Source: Flavobacteriales bacterium (GTDB lineage: Bacteria > Bacteroidota > Bacteroidia > Flavobacteriales_D > Sanyastnellaceae). From it: 46,496 nt of DNA. Below are positions 15,552-24,837 of this stretch, piece after piece (position 1 is the first letter of the stretch; each line of letters opens with the position of its first letter). The notes below the pieces were generated by a model. The model was not told the DNA's origin and did no database searches. It saw only the letters and a program-made list of their open reading frames with translations. Both the position numbers and the translations under genes were made by a program. The stretch lies in assembly GCA_015665315.1 (NCBI GenBank), contig JADFAK010000154.1, positions 1-46,496 of the forward strand. The letters run 5' to 3'.

Positions 15552-18500
15552 TTATACGCGTAAAGTCACAATGCATCCATCACCAGGACTTGATTTCAGA
15601 TTAAAATCGGCGTTGATTTCCTTGGCGCGAGCTTGCATCCCGTGAAGGCCATTTCCTCCTAGTGGGTTGACATGGTTTTTTGAATCAAGCGGGTTAAATC
15701 CATCTCCTTCATCCTTGACATGGATAATTAGTGTGCCATTCTCAAAGCGCACTTGAACAGTCAGTATCTCCGTATTCGAGTATTTCGCCGCATTGTTCAC
15801 CGCTTCCTTGAAAATGAGGTAGATGTTCTTTCTCTTTTCCATATTGAGATCCAAGGCTTCAGCTTTCGGATCGGCCCTAAATTGCAAGGTAATCCCCCTC
15901 GCTTCAGTCATCTTGACAGCGAAAGCACGCATTCGGGAAACGACTTTTTCAAAGCTATCGTTGTCGGCCTTGATCGTCCACACCAAATCATTCATGCCCT
16001 CTATCATTTCGGAAGTGCTTTCGACGATTTTATCCAGAATATCTTTCATGTTGGTAGGCAGAACATGCGAAGATCTAAGCATGGCAGCTCCATACAGTGA
16101 AATGCTGCTCAAGGTTGATCCAACCTCGTCGTGCAGGTCTTGCGCTATCCGATTTCTCATTTTTTCCACCCGCAGCAATTCAGCAACTCGATAGCGGTAG
16201 AATCCATAGAGCATCGCACCAAGAATCAAGGCAATAATTGACCTGAACCACCAAGTCGCATACCAAGGAGGAAGAATTGTTATGTCAATGGTAGTCGGCG
16301 CACTCCAACTATTTCTGCTATTGCATCCGATGACGGCGAAGGTGTATTTCCCTGGTCTTAACCCTGAAAAAATAGCCTCCGATTTGTAGCCAGCTTCAAC
16401 CCATTCGGTCTGCATTCCTTCCAATTTATACCTGTATCGATTGCGTTGGGGAACAGTGAGGTCGAGGGTGGCGAAGTGCAGACTAATCATGCCAACATCA
16501 TGGTCGAAGGTCAATTCGGAACAAAATTCGATGGGCTCGGATAGAGTGAAGCCAGCAGGGTTTTCACCTTCAGGTTCGCCGTAAATGATAGGTTTGTTGT
16601 TAATCCTTAATTCATTGATGCTGATGGCGGAAGCTTTACCACCTTTAAAATCGTCTGGATGGAAAACCGTGGCCCCGTCAATGCCGCCAAAGCACATCGT
16701 CCCATCATTTGCTTTGCTATACTGATAGCTGTTGAACTCGTTTCCGTTTATACCATCGGATGAAATGAAATGCCACTTTTCTTCTGTGTTGACATTGAAC
16801 TGACAAAGTCCAAAATTGGTACTCAACCAAATATGTTCTGTCGCATCCGATTGCACCCCATACACCACGTCATTCGGGAGACCATTTTGAGTGGTGAATA
16901 ATTTGAATTCCTCGCTGCCCTTGTCAAATCTTAGAAGCCCCCCACGAGTTCCGATCCAAAAGATGTTGTCTTGACAATCCCCAGGATTGTGGCACATGGA
17001 AAGCATGTGGTTTGATGGAGGCTTGTCATCGTAATTCGGATTTGGCAAGAAGTGCTTCCAAACTGCGGTATGGGTATCAAAAGAAAAAAGTCCAGACGTG
17101 GTGGCCATCCACAAAGTTCCGTCGGAATCAACTTCCCAATCGCCCAAGAATCGATTGATCCATTGGTTGAGAATAATGGGCAAAGGGTATTCTTCCACCT
17201 GACCATTCTTTACATTCGTTTTAACCAAAATCGTCTTCAAGTCGGCTTGAATTCGGAAATAGAATAAATCATCATTGAGCCCAAAGAACATGGCCCCATA
17301 TATTCTTGTAGAACCTGGCGATTCGCGATGGCTGGCTTGTTCGAAAATCTTGTCATATGCATCGGTCTGAGGATCAAATGCATATAGATTGACATCTTCG
17401 CCAGGTTCTATATATTTCGATTCTAGAATAAACCACCCCCTGTCGTCAATCGTGACATTTCTAGAATAATTTTCTGTTCTTTTCTTGCAAGTTTTTTGAA
17501 AGGATTCATTTTGTGTGGTTACCCAATTCTTTATGGTGACTTTGTCGTAATCAGCTTTTTTACCGGGCCTTTCTACACGTGGAAGAAATACCCTGGAATG
17601 ATTAACTTGGTCGAAAGAGTAGCGCCGAAAAAGGTCGTTTCTAACGCTCAATTTTCCGAGACTGGCACCTGGTTTGGTGAGCCAAATGTTTCCGTTTCTA
17701 TCACAACTGACTATGGAAGTGAAATCCATGGGTATGTCTGTCACGATTTTGGTGATGGAATTGGAATGAACATCAATTCTATGCAGTTCCGATGCCCCAG
17801 TTCTTAGCCATATTCTACCTAGGTCATCAACAAAAATAAAGTCGCCAAACGTGAGTCCGTGAGGAAGTTTCACCCAAGGCTCAAATCGTTCCTCACTCCA
17901 ATTGAATTTCGATAGTTCTGTGGTTGAGTCATATCTATACACATCTGCTCTGTCCTGACTCATCAGAAGCGAATTGTTTATTGTTGTCCCACCGTTTTTG
18001 CCTTTGGGGAAAACAAGTGGAGGACCGCCATCTGTAAATGATGAAGCTTTGAGCAGTATGATACTATCAGATATGTTTTGATTCCACAGACTTCCGTCTT
18101 TCGAAAACAAAGGCCCTTTTGACAATTGCCCCTCAAAACCTGGTTGCAGCTTGTTCCAATCATGCGCTGGTGATAAGCTCGGGAATGCGGCACTGATTCC
18201 GCTTATATTGACCTCTCCAGTTTCAGGATTTCTAGTCAAAACATCTATGCGAGTTGTGTCCCGGTAAAACACAAACAAATGGTCTCCCGGACCTTGAGCC
18301 AATCGGCTTATGTTATCGCTCGCCAAACCATCCTTTACTCGGATATGCTCAAATGTCTCAGTCCTTGGATGGTATATGTCGATACCGTGGGTTTCCGTAT
18401 TGAGCCATAGAATTCCTTGTCGGTCTAATAGAATGCGCGCTGCTGCGCTGTTGGATATAGAATGCGGATTGAAGTCGTCGTGTCTAAATACCTTAAAACC

Positions 18501-18743
18501 AATGCCATCATATCTGTTCAATCCGTCTTTTGTGCATAGCCAGAGATAGCCCAACGTGTCAAAAACCATGTCCCGCACCATGCTTTGAGACAAACCTTCG
18601 TTTACACCTATTTCCTCGATGCGGTATTCCAGAACATCGGAAGAAAGAACAAGATCCTGCTGTCCACGGCTTGCTGTTGTTAGCAAGCAGAAAATCGTTG
18701 CACTCAGGAAGAAATAAAGTCGATATGGAGTTCTTGATCGCAC
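15552..18743 (-). CDS. Sensor histidine kinase with periplasmic propellers (Reg_prop/Y_Y_Y/HisKA_3)
   Basis: 1063 residues. Signal peptide; about 750 residues of two-component regulator propeller repeats (for example MVFDTLGYLWLCTKDGLNRYDG and QSDATEHIWLSTNFGLCQF); a Y_Y_Y domain (YRYKLEGMQTEWVEAG to PGKYTFAVIGCNS); a membrane helix (WWFRSIIALILGAMLYGFY); a HisKA_3 domain with His871 in AQDLHDEVGSTLSS; and a HATPase_c domain (N-box FKEAVNNAAKYS, G1 DEGDGF, G2 GGNGLHGM). No receiver or DNA-binding domain, so it is not a one-piece hybrid. It should phosphorylate the NarL-type regulator at 18940. The start is a GTG; no ATG lies close. Ligand unknown: in hybrid relatives the propellers sense glycans, but no sugar-use genes sit nearby. 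Confidence 0.93.
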   Translation of the reverse strand: MRSRTPYRLYFFLSATIFCLLTTASRGQQDLVLSSDVLEYRIEEIGVNEGLSQSMVRDMVFDTLGYLWLCTKDGLNRYDGIGFKVFRHDDFNPHSISNSAAARILLDRQGILWLNTETHGIDIYHPRTETFEHIRVKDGLASDNISRLAQGPGDHLFVFYRDTTRIDVLTRNPETGEVNISGISAAFPSLSPAHDWNKLQPGFEGQLSKGPLFSKDGSLWNQNISDSIILLKASSFTDGGPPLVFPKGKNGGTTINNSLLMSQDRADVYRYDSTTELSKFNWSEERFEPWVKLPHGLTFGDFIFVDDLGRIWLRTGASELHRIDVHSNSITKIVTDIPMDFTSIVSCDRNGNIWLTKPGASLGKLSVRNDLFRRYSFDQVNHSRVFLPRVERPGKKADYDKVTIKNWVTTQNESFQKTCKKRTENYSRNVTIDDRGWFILESKYIEPGEDVNLYAFDPQTDAYDKIFEQASHRESPGSTRIYGAMFFGLNDDLFYFRIQADLKTILVKTNVKNGQVEEYPLPIILNQWINRFLGDWEVDSDGTLWMATTSGLFSFDTHTAVWKHFLPNPNYDDKPPSNHMLSMCHNPGDCQDNIFWIGTRGGLLRFDKGSEEFKLFTTQNGLPNDVVYGVQSDATEHIWLSTNFGLCQFNVNTEEKWHFISSDGINGNEFNSYQYSKANDGTMCFGGIDGATVFHPDDFKGGKASAISINELRINNKPIIYGEPEGENPAGFTLSEPIEFCSELTFDHDVGMISLHFATLDLTVPQRNRYRYKLEGMQTEWVEAGYKSEAIFSGLRPGKYTFAVIGCNSRNSWSAPTTIDITILPPWYATWWFRSIIALILGAMLYGFYRYRVAELLRVEKMRNRIAQDLHDEVGSTLSSISLYGAAMLRSSHVLPTNMKDILDKIVESTSEMIEGMNDLVWTIKADNDSFEKVVSRMRAFAVKMTEARGITLQFRADPKAEALDLNMEKRKNIYLIFKEAVNNAAKYSNTEILTVQVRFENGTLIIHVKDEGDGFNPLDSKNHVNPLGGNGLHGMQARAKEINADFNLKSSPGDGCIVTLRV

Positions 18744-18939
18744 GCTATAAATGTAATGCTTCGTAGGCTATGTAACTTGACCCACAAAGTGACCAAGACA
18801 AGAATCATTGGAATTAGCTAGTCGTTGAAATATCTCTTGGCATGTTGGAAGGAATAAAGGAATGGTGTCTCGCATGAATCAACCAGGGTGTTGAAAGTCG
18901 AGCTGACTGCACAGGGCGATTTTCAAGAAAGTTGAAGAT

Positions 18940-19581
18940 TTACTCAACCAATCCTTCCCGAAGCGCCAATGAAACAGCCCCAGATACAGATTGTACTTGC
19001 AACTTTGAATAAATGTTGGTGATGTGTGAATTGACTGTAGAGTATGAAATACAGCATTCGTCGGCTATCATTTTGTAACTATAACCTTTCGCCATAAATT
19101 TTAGAATTTCCTGCTCGCGCTTTGTTAAGTCGAAATCTTTTTGCGTAGCTGGTTTATTCTGTTTGCTGCATAGCTGCAGTACTTTTCGAGCTATCAAGGG
19201 TGTCATAGGAGCACCACCCTCTTGCACCGTGCTGATCGCATCCATGAGTTCCAAAGGATTCGTCTGTTTCAGAAGATAGCCATCAGCTCCTGCACATATT
19301 GCGGCGAAGACCTTGTCGTCGTCTTCGAATACGGTCTGCATTAAAATCTTGAGTTCCGGATATTTGCTTCGAATAATCCCCACTCCCTCAATACCATTAA
19401 CGTGTGGCATGTCAATATCCATCAGAACCACATCAGGCTTTGTGTCGTCGACTTTTTGGAGAACGTCTCGGCAGTCGTTAAACATCCCTACGCATTCCAT
19501 ATCCTCCATGGCGTTGAGAAGCACTTTCATGCCGTCTCTTCTTTTCGCGTTGTCGTCAAATATTACAACTCTTGTTTTCAT
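18940..19581 (-). CDS. NarL/FixJ-family response regulator
   Basis: 213 residues. Receiver domain with acidic pocket DD at 9-10, phospho-acceptor Asp55 (VVLMDIDMP) and a Lys in GYLLKQ; then a LuxR-type HTH (LTKREQEILKFMAKGYSYKMIADEC, TVNSHITNIYSKL). The ATG at 19581 is chosen over a GTG two codons earlier because regulators of this family start MKTRVVIFDD. It is upstream of, and cotranscribed or coordinated with, the kinase at 15552 (196-bp gap). TATATTTG ends 5 bp before the ATG, so if used as a -7 element the mRNA would be almost leaderless. Very similar along its whole length to the regulator at 40076. Confidence 0.94.
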   Translation of the reverse strand: MKTRVVIFDDNAKRRDGMKVLLNAMEDMECVGMFNDCRDVLQKVDDTKPDVVLMDIDMPHVNGIEGVGIIRSKYPELKILMQTVFEDDDKVFAAICAGADGYLLKQTNPLELMDAISTVQEGGAPMTPLIARKVLQLCSKQNKPATQKDFDLTKREQEILKFMAKGYSYKMIADECCISYSTVNSHITNIYSKLQVQSVSGAVSLALREGLVE

Positions 19582-19659
19582 AGTCACAAATATAGCCGGT
19601 ACAAAGGCAGAAAGAAATAGGTAGAATCAATGGTTTTAGGAGATGTGATTGCAGATTGA

Positions 19660-21066
19660 CTATTCCCCCAAATCATTTGCCAAGTAGGCGTAGTTCAACC
19701 GCTCGATCTGTAGTTTGATATGCAGTTCAATGAGTTTAAGTCGTCCACTAATATATTTCTCCTGTCGCTTGTTGAGCAGAAATACGGAGCTCTCACCAAA
19801 ATTGAATTTCTCGCTTTCACCTTCCATTAATTGCAAGTAACCCGCAACATTCTGAGTGCTCAGTCCGATTTGCTCGTTGATAACCGCTTGCTGAAGGATG
19901 CTTCCTTCTAGTTTGTTGTTCAGCTCATTTCTCTTATGTTGAATATCAAAAGCTACCTCCTGTAGTTTAATATTTCCACGCTGAATATTTGCCCTTTCTT
20001 GTCTGAATAAAATAGGCATACTAAAGTCTAAGCCCAACTTGTAATTGTTGGCCGAATAATAGGGAGTTAAATCGTTGTTCGGAGTTGATAACAACGGATT
20101 GTACTTGGCCTTTAACTTGGGTTTGAGTTTTTCGCGTTTGAGGCGTTGCTCGATTTGTAGATTGGCTTGTTTGTTCTCATAGGATAGAATCAGCGGATGG
20201 CTGTCTACAAGCCTATCTTGATCTACTTCAATGTTTATCTGAAATAGGTCGCTATCATAGGCCTCTGGCTGGGTAGATGCCCGCAAATTCAGGGGAGCAT
20301 CTTCCGACCACATGAAGTTCTCCGTGTTTTGCTTGGCTTTGATGAGGTCTACTTCGTTCTTTCGCAGCAAATTGACTGCATCTCTTCGCATAATAGAAGC
20401 TTCCAAGGTGTCCATGGCTGTCTTATCCCCCAATTCAAATCCAGTTTTTGTGTTTTCCAAGTAGGCCGAAGCCAGTTCAATGTTCTCCTTCAATACTTCA
20501 TCGAAATAATGGTACATCTGCCATGTTAAATAGGCCGTTGACGCCTGGTAAAGCAGGTCGTTCAACATTATTTGCCGCTGATTCTCCGATAGTTCTTGAA
20601 AAACTTCAGCCTGCTGCAGGGCTGTGCGTCGCTCGTTGATGTACAAGCCCTGAAGTAAGTTGAGTTCGACGCCCAGGTGCCACAAACCAAAACGGTCGGT
20701 CCTACTTTCCTCATTCAAGAAAGCACCCTCCGTATTTTCATATCCTCCAACAAAGTCAATTCCCAGCGGAGTGGGAACACGAAGTTCACCCCCATAATAG
20801 CGGTAATACAGCTTGTCATCAAAGTCCTTTTCATTCCATGTAGACGACAAGGATGGGTCGATGTATCCTTTGGCTGCGAGCCATTGCGCTTCCCCTAGCT
20901 CCGTTTGTAGATTGGCCTTTTTTGCCAATGGATGATACAAAATAATGTTGCGTAAGAAATCTGCGTGGGTCAATATTGCGTCGTCATTCTGACCTATAGC
21001 CGGTGTAAACCCGATCACCGAAAGCAATAGAAAAAAAATGGTTTTGTATAAACTTGAAGGTCTCAT
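19660..21066 (-). CDS. TolC-family outer-membrane channel
   Basis: 468 residues with a signal peptide (ends PAIGQ) and the paired long coiled-coil helices of the outer-membrane efflux protein family: YINERRTALQQAEVFQELSE, then LENTKTGFELGDKTAMDTLE, and in the second half IQRGNIKLQEVAFDIQHK and FNFGESSVFLLNKRQEKYI, the repeat expected in TolC. It completes the inner membrane-periplasm-outer membrane conduit with the HlyD and ABC genes of the same operon. Its ATG overlaps the thioesterase stop by four bases (ATGA). Confidence 0.9.
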   Translation of the reverse strand: MRPSSLYKTIFFLLLSVIGFTPAIGQNDDAILTHADFLRNIILYHPLAKKANLQTELGEAQWLAAKGYIDPSLSSTWNEKDFDDKLYYRYYGGELRVPTPLGIDFVGGYENTEGAFLNEESRTDRFGLWHLGVELNLLQGLYINERRTALQQAEVFQELSENQRQIMLNDLLYQASTAYLTWQMYHYFDEVLKENIELASAYLENTKTGFELGDKTAMDTLEASIMRRDAVNLLRKNEVDLIKAKQNTENFMWSEDAPLNLRASTQPEAYDSDLFQINIEVDQDRLVDSHPLILSYENKQANLQIEQRLKREKLKPKLKAKYNPLLSTPNNDLTPYYSANNYKLGLDFSMPILFRQERANIQRGNIKLQEVAFDIQHKRNELNNKLEGSILQQAVINEQIGLSTQNVAGYLQLMEGESEKFNFGESSVFLLNKRQEKYISGRLKLIELHIKLQIERLNYAYLANDLGE

Positions 21067-21449
21067 GATCGTTGAATATCAATATTGTCAAGTGTCTTAT
21101 TGTGTGGAGTCGGGTGCCCGTCATCATCTACGTTCACAAAAACAATCGTCTCGATTTCAATGATCGCTTGCTTGGACAACAGGTTGCGCACTTCGCATGA
21201 AAAGCTAATGGACGTCGTACCAACTCCCTTGAATTGCAGACCGATCTCAATCACGTCACCTTGAGCAGCCGAACTGATGAAGTTAATTTCTGAGATAAAC
21301 TTCGTTACGACATTTTTCGAATCTAACTTGGTGATCGCATAAATCCCGGCCTCCTCGTCAATCCAACGTAGTAAGGCACCTCCAAAAAGAGTGTTTCTTG
21401 CGTTGAGGTCTTCTGGTTTGATTAATTTTCTGCTGTAAAATTTCATCAT
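21063..21449 (-). CDS. Hotdog-fold acyl-CoA thioesterase inside an export operon
   Basis: 128 residues, one hotdog domain of the YciA/ACOT type: NTLFGGALLRWIDEEAG (residues 19-35) is the conserved helix start with the FGG turn and the acidic residues, followed by SEINFISSAAQGDVIEI and TSISFSCEVRN strands. Such enzymes hydrolyse acyl-CoA thioesters in the cytoplasm. Unusually, it is fused translationally into the operon: its ATG overlaps the HlyD stop (ATGA), and its stop overlaps the TolC start (ATGA). The acyl chain, or whether a CoA-linked product is released for export, is unknown. Confidence 0.9.
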   Translation of the reverse strand: MMKFYSRKLIKPEDLNARNTLFGGALLRWIDEEAGIYAITKLDSKNVVTKFISEINFISSAAQGDVIEIGLQFKGVGTTSISFSCEVRNLLSKQAIIEIETIVFVNVDDDGHPTPHNKTLDNIDIQRS

Positions 21450-22804
21450 TTCTTTTTTGTCGTTTGCGCTTTCTGGCTCGTTTCCTGCACGTAATAGTCA
21501 GGCGGAAAACCGTTGATCTGACGCCACATCTCATAGCCAACTGGTACATCATTTAGCAAGGTCATACTCATGGCCCCGGCGCCCACACGTAAGACATCTG
21601 GCCAGGGATGATCCTCCTCATCTTGTTCTACCAATACTCTGTATTTGCCGTTAGGCGAGATGAAATTATCGATGGCATATACTTTTCCTCCGTAGGTCCC
21701 ATAACTTGTGTTCGGCCATCCAGAGAACACAATGGCGGGCCATCCGTCGAATTGAAGGCGAACTTTGTTTCCTTTTTTCAGAAGAGGGAGGTCAATAGGG
21801 CGCACATACATGGCTACAGCCAAATCAACTTTTGACGGCATAATGCTTACGATCGACGCACCTTCCTTGACAGTTTCTCCGATTCCTGATTGAATGGCCT
21901 GTGTAATATATCCATCCTGCGGAGCGAGGACATAATACATCCCTGTTCGAACCGAGTAATTCATGTATTGATTTTGAAGCTTGGTTACGACCGCCTCAGC
22001 ATCGTACATGTCAGATAATGCAGCATACTTGTTCGATTCTGCCTTGGCTATGTCGTCCCGGTACTGCGACTGAATGCTGGTCAATTCTATGCGCGCATTG
22101 ATCAACTCGTTTTTTGTGCTCAATAGCTTGCTTTCCTTTGCGATCATATCGGCTTGTGCTTTTTGAACACTCGACTCACGACTTTCCAGGTCGGTAAGAG
22201 ATTTTAGTCCTTTTGCATACAATTCTTGCATGCGGACATACTGCTCTTCAGCTATCCTAAAATTGATTTTAGCAGCCTGAAATTCGATGCTGTCGCTAAC
22301 AACTTTTAATTGAGCTTGGAGCAGTTTGTTCCTGGTTTGCTTGAGTTTGAGGACACTTGTCTCGGCAAGTGCATCAATTTGCGTGTCGAGAGACTTGATT
22401 TTTTCCATGTACGAACCCACTGCCATTTCTTTGCTACGAAGTTGCTGTTGGGTTCGATCTAGCAGTTGTGGATCAAAATATTCGTCCTTCACCTCAGAAA
22501 GAAAAATGATGGTGTCTCCCTTTTCCACAAAATCCCCTTCGTTGACAAACCATTTTTCTATCCGTCCGCCAATGACCGAATGTATCGTTTGAGGACGCTG
22601 CTCTGGGCTCAGCGCGGTTACTTCACCGCTAGCACGGATATTTTGAGTCCAAGGGAGTAGAAGGACGACAATTCCCACCACTATCGTAGACACCAACAAT
22701 CGGCGAATCACATTTCCTGAAAGTTTTGACTCAACGAAAGACAAGGATTTGAATTTTGTTCGATCTACACGTTGGTCAATGCTATTATTTGAAATATTCA
22801 ACAT
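21446..22804 (-). CDS. HlyD-family membrane fusion (adaptor) protein
   Basis: 452 residues. A short cytoplasmic N-terminus, one membrane anchor (about residues 35-52, LLVSTIVVGIVVLLLPW), a first lipoyl half-motif (GGRIEKWFVNEGDFVEKGD), a long coiled coil (about 125-285) and the second lipoyl half (VLAPQDGYITQAIQSGIGETVKEG), then beta-barrel sequence. This is the type I secretion/efflux adaptor that links the ABC protein to TolC. It lies 34 bp after the ABC gene and overlaps the thioesterase start by four bases. Confidence 0.94.
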   Translation of the reverse strand: MLNISNNSIDQRVDRTKFKSLSFVESKLSGNVIRRLLVSTIVVGIVVLLLPWTQNIRASGEVTALSPEQRPQTIHSVIGGRIEKWFVNEGDFVEKGDTIIFLSEVKDEYFDPQLLDRTQQQLRSKEMAVGSYMEKIKSLDTQIDALAETSVLKLKQTRNKLLQAQLKVVSDSIEFQAAKINFRIAEEQYVRMQELYAKGLKSLTDLESRESSVQKAQADMIAKESKLLSTKNELINARIELTSIQSQYRDDIAKAESNKYAALSDMYDAEAVVTKLQNQYMNYSVRTGMYYVLAPQDGYITQAIQSGIGETVKEGASIVSIMPSKVDLAVAMYVRPIDLPLLKKGNKVRLQFDGWPAIVFSGWPNTSYGTYGGKVYAIDNFISPNGKYRVLVEQDEEDHPWPDVLRVGAGAMSMTLLNDVPVGYEMWRQINGFPPDYYVQETSQKAQTTKKK

Positions 22805-22838
22805 GGCAGTTGCTTCTAATTTTTATCAATCTATAATC

Positions 22839-24509
22839 CTATTTTATTGTACCATTTTCGACAATGACCTGCCTGTCGGCACTAGCAGCCATATATTCAT
22901 TGGAAGATACAGCCACAATGCTCCATCCATGAGCAGGATCAAAGAGGAAGTCGATAAGCGAATTAAATTCTGTTGGATCAAGTTTTTCTAGCACAGTCTC
23001 AAGCAACAATAATCTAGGCTTGTCTACTATGCTTCGAGCTATGATCAATTTCTGGATAATACTACGTGGAAGCTTTCGGCCTTGTGGATCGATGATGGAG
23101 TCGTATCCTTTGGGCAGACTCTTAACAAAAGGAAGCAGTCCCAGATTTTCAATGGCCCACTGAACGTTTTTCATGCTTACTTCCGGACGGCCCATACTGA
23201 TGTTCTCCAACAAGGTACCATTGAATAGCTGTTCTTGACTCAAGCAAGCACCTATAGTGGATTGCAAGTCGTTTATGTCGAGACTCCCTCGGCTAAATCC
23301 TTGGTAGGCAAGCGTTCCTTCACTGGGCTCAAACAAGGCGGCTATAACTTGAAGTAAAGTACTTTTACCCGAACCCGATGGCCCAGTTATAACTATCCGT
23401 TCTCCCTCTTTGACATGTAGGTTGATGTTTTTGAGCGTTTCATTGCTTTGTCCTGGGTAGCTGAATGACATGCCCGAAACTTCTACTTCAAGCCCCTTTG
23501 AATTTGAATCTTCACTCAGTCGAATGCCTTCGTAATGATCCATTTCTAAGTCGGCCACTTGACCAATCTTCTCCAGGGAAGTAAGCACATCGTAGATGGT
23601 CTCCGTGCTGAGTATCAGCTTTTCAACCGAGGCCATTACTAGAAGAATAATGATCTCCGCTGCGACGAACTGACCAATGTTCATGTGCTGTTCCATAACC
23701 AGTATTCCTCCTATTGCGAGCAATCCAGATGCTACCAAGACCTTGAAAATCACCATCAAAGAGTAGTGGCGAATAAGAACCGAAAAGTGAGAATCCCTCG
23801 CCTCGATATAGTCGCCCACATGCTTGTCTGTCCGCGTCATTGGCAAGGTGCCCGTACCCGAAAGCTTAAACGAAGTTGCTGTGCGGGCCACTTCTTCAAG
23901 CCAATAGGCGACTTCATACTTGTGCTTGGATTCGTCCAAACTCGTCTTGAGCCCTCGAGGAATGGAGATTCGTAAGATGATATAGACGGCTAGGATGAGG
24001 AGCAGACTAAAAATAATGAAGAAGGGGTGATAGAAAGAAAGCAGAATTAGACCAAATACAATTTGAAGCGTAGCGGCCGAAAAGTCAATGATGATTTTGG
24101 ACAGACCTTTTTGAATAGTCATGACATCAAAGAATCGGTTCATTAACTCTGGCGCATATTGTCGGTACAATGCTTCCATTCGAACGCGTGGAATACGATA
24201 GGCAAATTCAAAGGCCGCACGGGCGAAGATTTTCTGTTGCAGGTTCTCCGTAATTCGAAGCTGAATCACTTGGAAAATCCCCGAAACAGCCACACCGGCG
24301 ACGACAATAGCCACCAACACTACCCAAGAAGTACTCATTTGTCCGCCCTGGATCAAGTTGACTATTGCCTGAATACCCAATGGAAGTGAGAGGTTGACCA
24401 AGCCGTAGAAAAGGGAGTAGACATAAACGTTCTGAATTTCCTTTTGATCGGGTTTTAGGAGTCGCCAAAAACGCTTTGCCGGTGTGAGAATGTCGATGGT
24501 TGAATTCAT
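22839..24509 (-). CDS. ABC exporter half-transporter with degenerate nucleotide-binding domain
   Basis: 556 residues: about six membrane helices (residues 30-310) fused to an ATP-binding domain (340-556). Walker A is intact (GPSGSGKST, 376-384), as is the Q-loop (Gln425). The signature LSGGQ is replaced by LPRSIIQ (480-486). Walker B reads RLLLLETVLEKLD (499-511), so neither the Walker B Asp nor the catalytic Glu is in its usual place, although Glu504 could be a shifted acidic residue. The H-switch His is absent (SIVAVSSNEY). No C39 peptidase domain. It probably binds ATP; normal hydrolysis is doubtful. First gene of the operon ABC-HlyD-thioesterase-TolC. Confidence 0.92.
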   Translation of the reverse strand: MNSTIDILTPAKRFWRLLKPDQKEIQNVYVYSLFYGLVNLSLPLGIQAIVNLIQGGQMSTSWVVLVAIVVAGVAVSGIFQVIQLRITENLQQKIFARAAFEFAYRIPRVRMEALYRQYAPELMNRFFDVMTIQKGLSKIIIDFSAATLQIVFGLILLSFYHPFFIIFSLLLILAVYIILRISIPRGLKTSLDESKHKYEVAYWLEEVARTATSFKLSGTGTLPMTRTDKHVGDYIEARDSHFSVLIRHYSLMVIFKVLVASGLLAIGGILVMEQHMNIGQFVAAEIIILLVMASVEKLILSTETIYDVLTSLEKIGQVADLEMDHYEGIRLSEDSNSKGLEVEVSGMSFSYPGQSNETLKNINLHVKEGERIVITGPSGSGKSTLLQVIAALFEPSEGTLAYQGFSRGSLDINDLQSTIGACLSQEQLFNGTLLENISMGRPEVSMKNVQWAIENLGLLPFVKSLPKGYDSIIDPQGRKLPRSIIQKLIIARSIVDKPRLLLLETVLEKLDPTEFNSLIDFLFDPAHGWSIVAVSSNEYMAASADRQVIVENGTIK

Positions 24510-24564
24510 GCTTTGTAGTTTAATCTGCCGTACATATAGTCGAACGAAGTCTTGATTCAGAGCA

Positions 24565-24597
24565 CAAAAGTAATAGTATTACTATTGATAATGCAAG
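24565..24597 (-). promoter_or_regulatory. Promoter with overlapping palindromic operator for the export operon
   Basis: Minus strand: CTTG (24597-24594), 21-bp spacer, TACTTTTG (24572-24565), 55 bp before the ABC ATG. Within the spacer and touching the -7 box are two overlapping perfect 15-bp palindromes: AGTAATA-G-TATTACT (24569-24583) and AATAGTA-T-TACTATT (24572-24586). A repressor, for example of the TetR or MarR type, sitting here would block RNA polymerase. No regulator gene is adjacent. Confidence 0.65.
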
Positions 24598-24837
24598 TAA
24601 AAAGCTCTTTTTATGATAGTTTAGCTATTTTTGTTGTCGTGCTGAATGCAAATTGAAGGGTTGAAAATGCCGCTAAGTCGTTGGTTAGCAGTTCCTTGGG
24701 CGATGGTTTTAGATTGGCGTGTGATCCGTGTTGAATCGATAGTCTTGAGAATTAATAACTTCATTTTTTTGCAATTTGCTCCCAGAGACGCCATCTTGGC
24801 AGCTCAATTTCTACTGAGTCACTCCATTTTAACGCCC

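Noticed and set aside
15552-18743. Hybrid two-component system (kinase plus regulator in one chain)
   Set aside because: After the HATPase domain the protein ends; there is no receiver or AraC domain, and a separate NarL-type regulator lies upstream.
24646-24837. N-terminal extension of the DUF1330-like protein
   Set aside because: The extra 64 residues have no conserved pattern and the family begins at the ATG at 24838.
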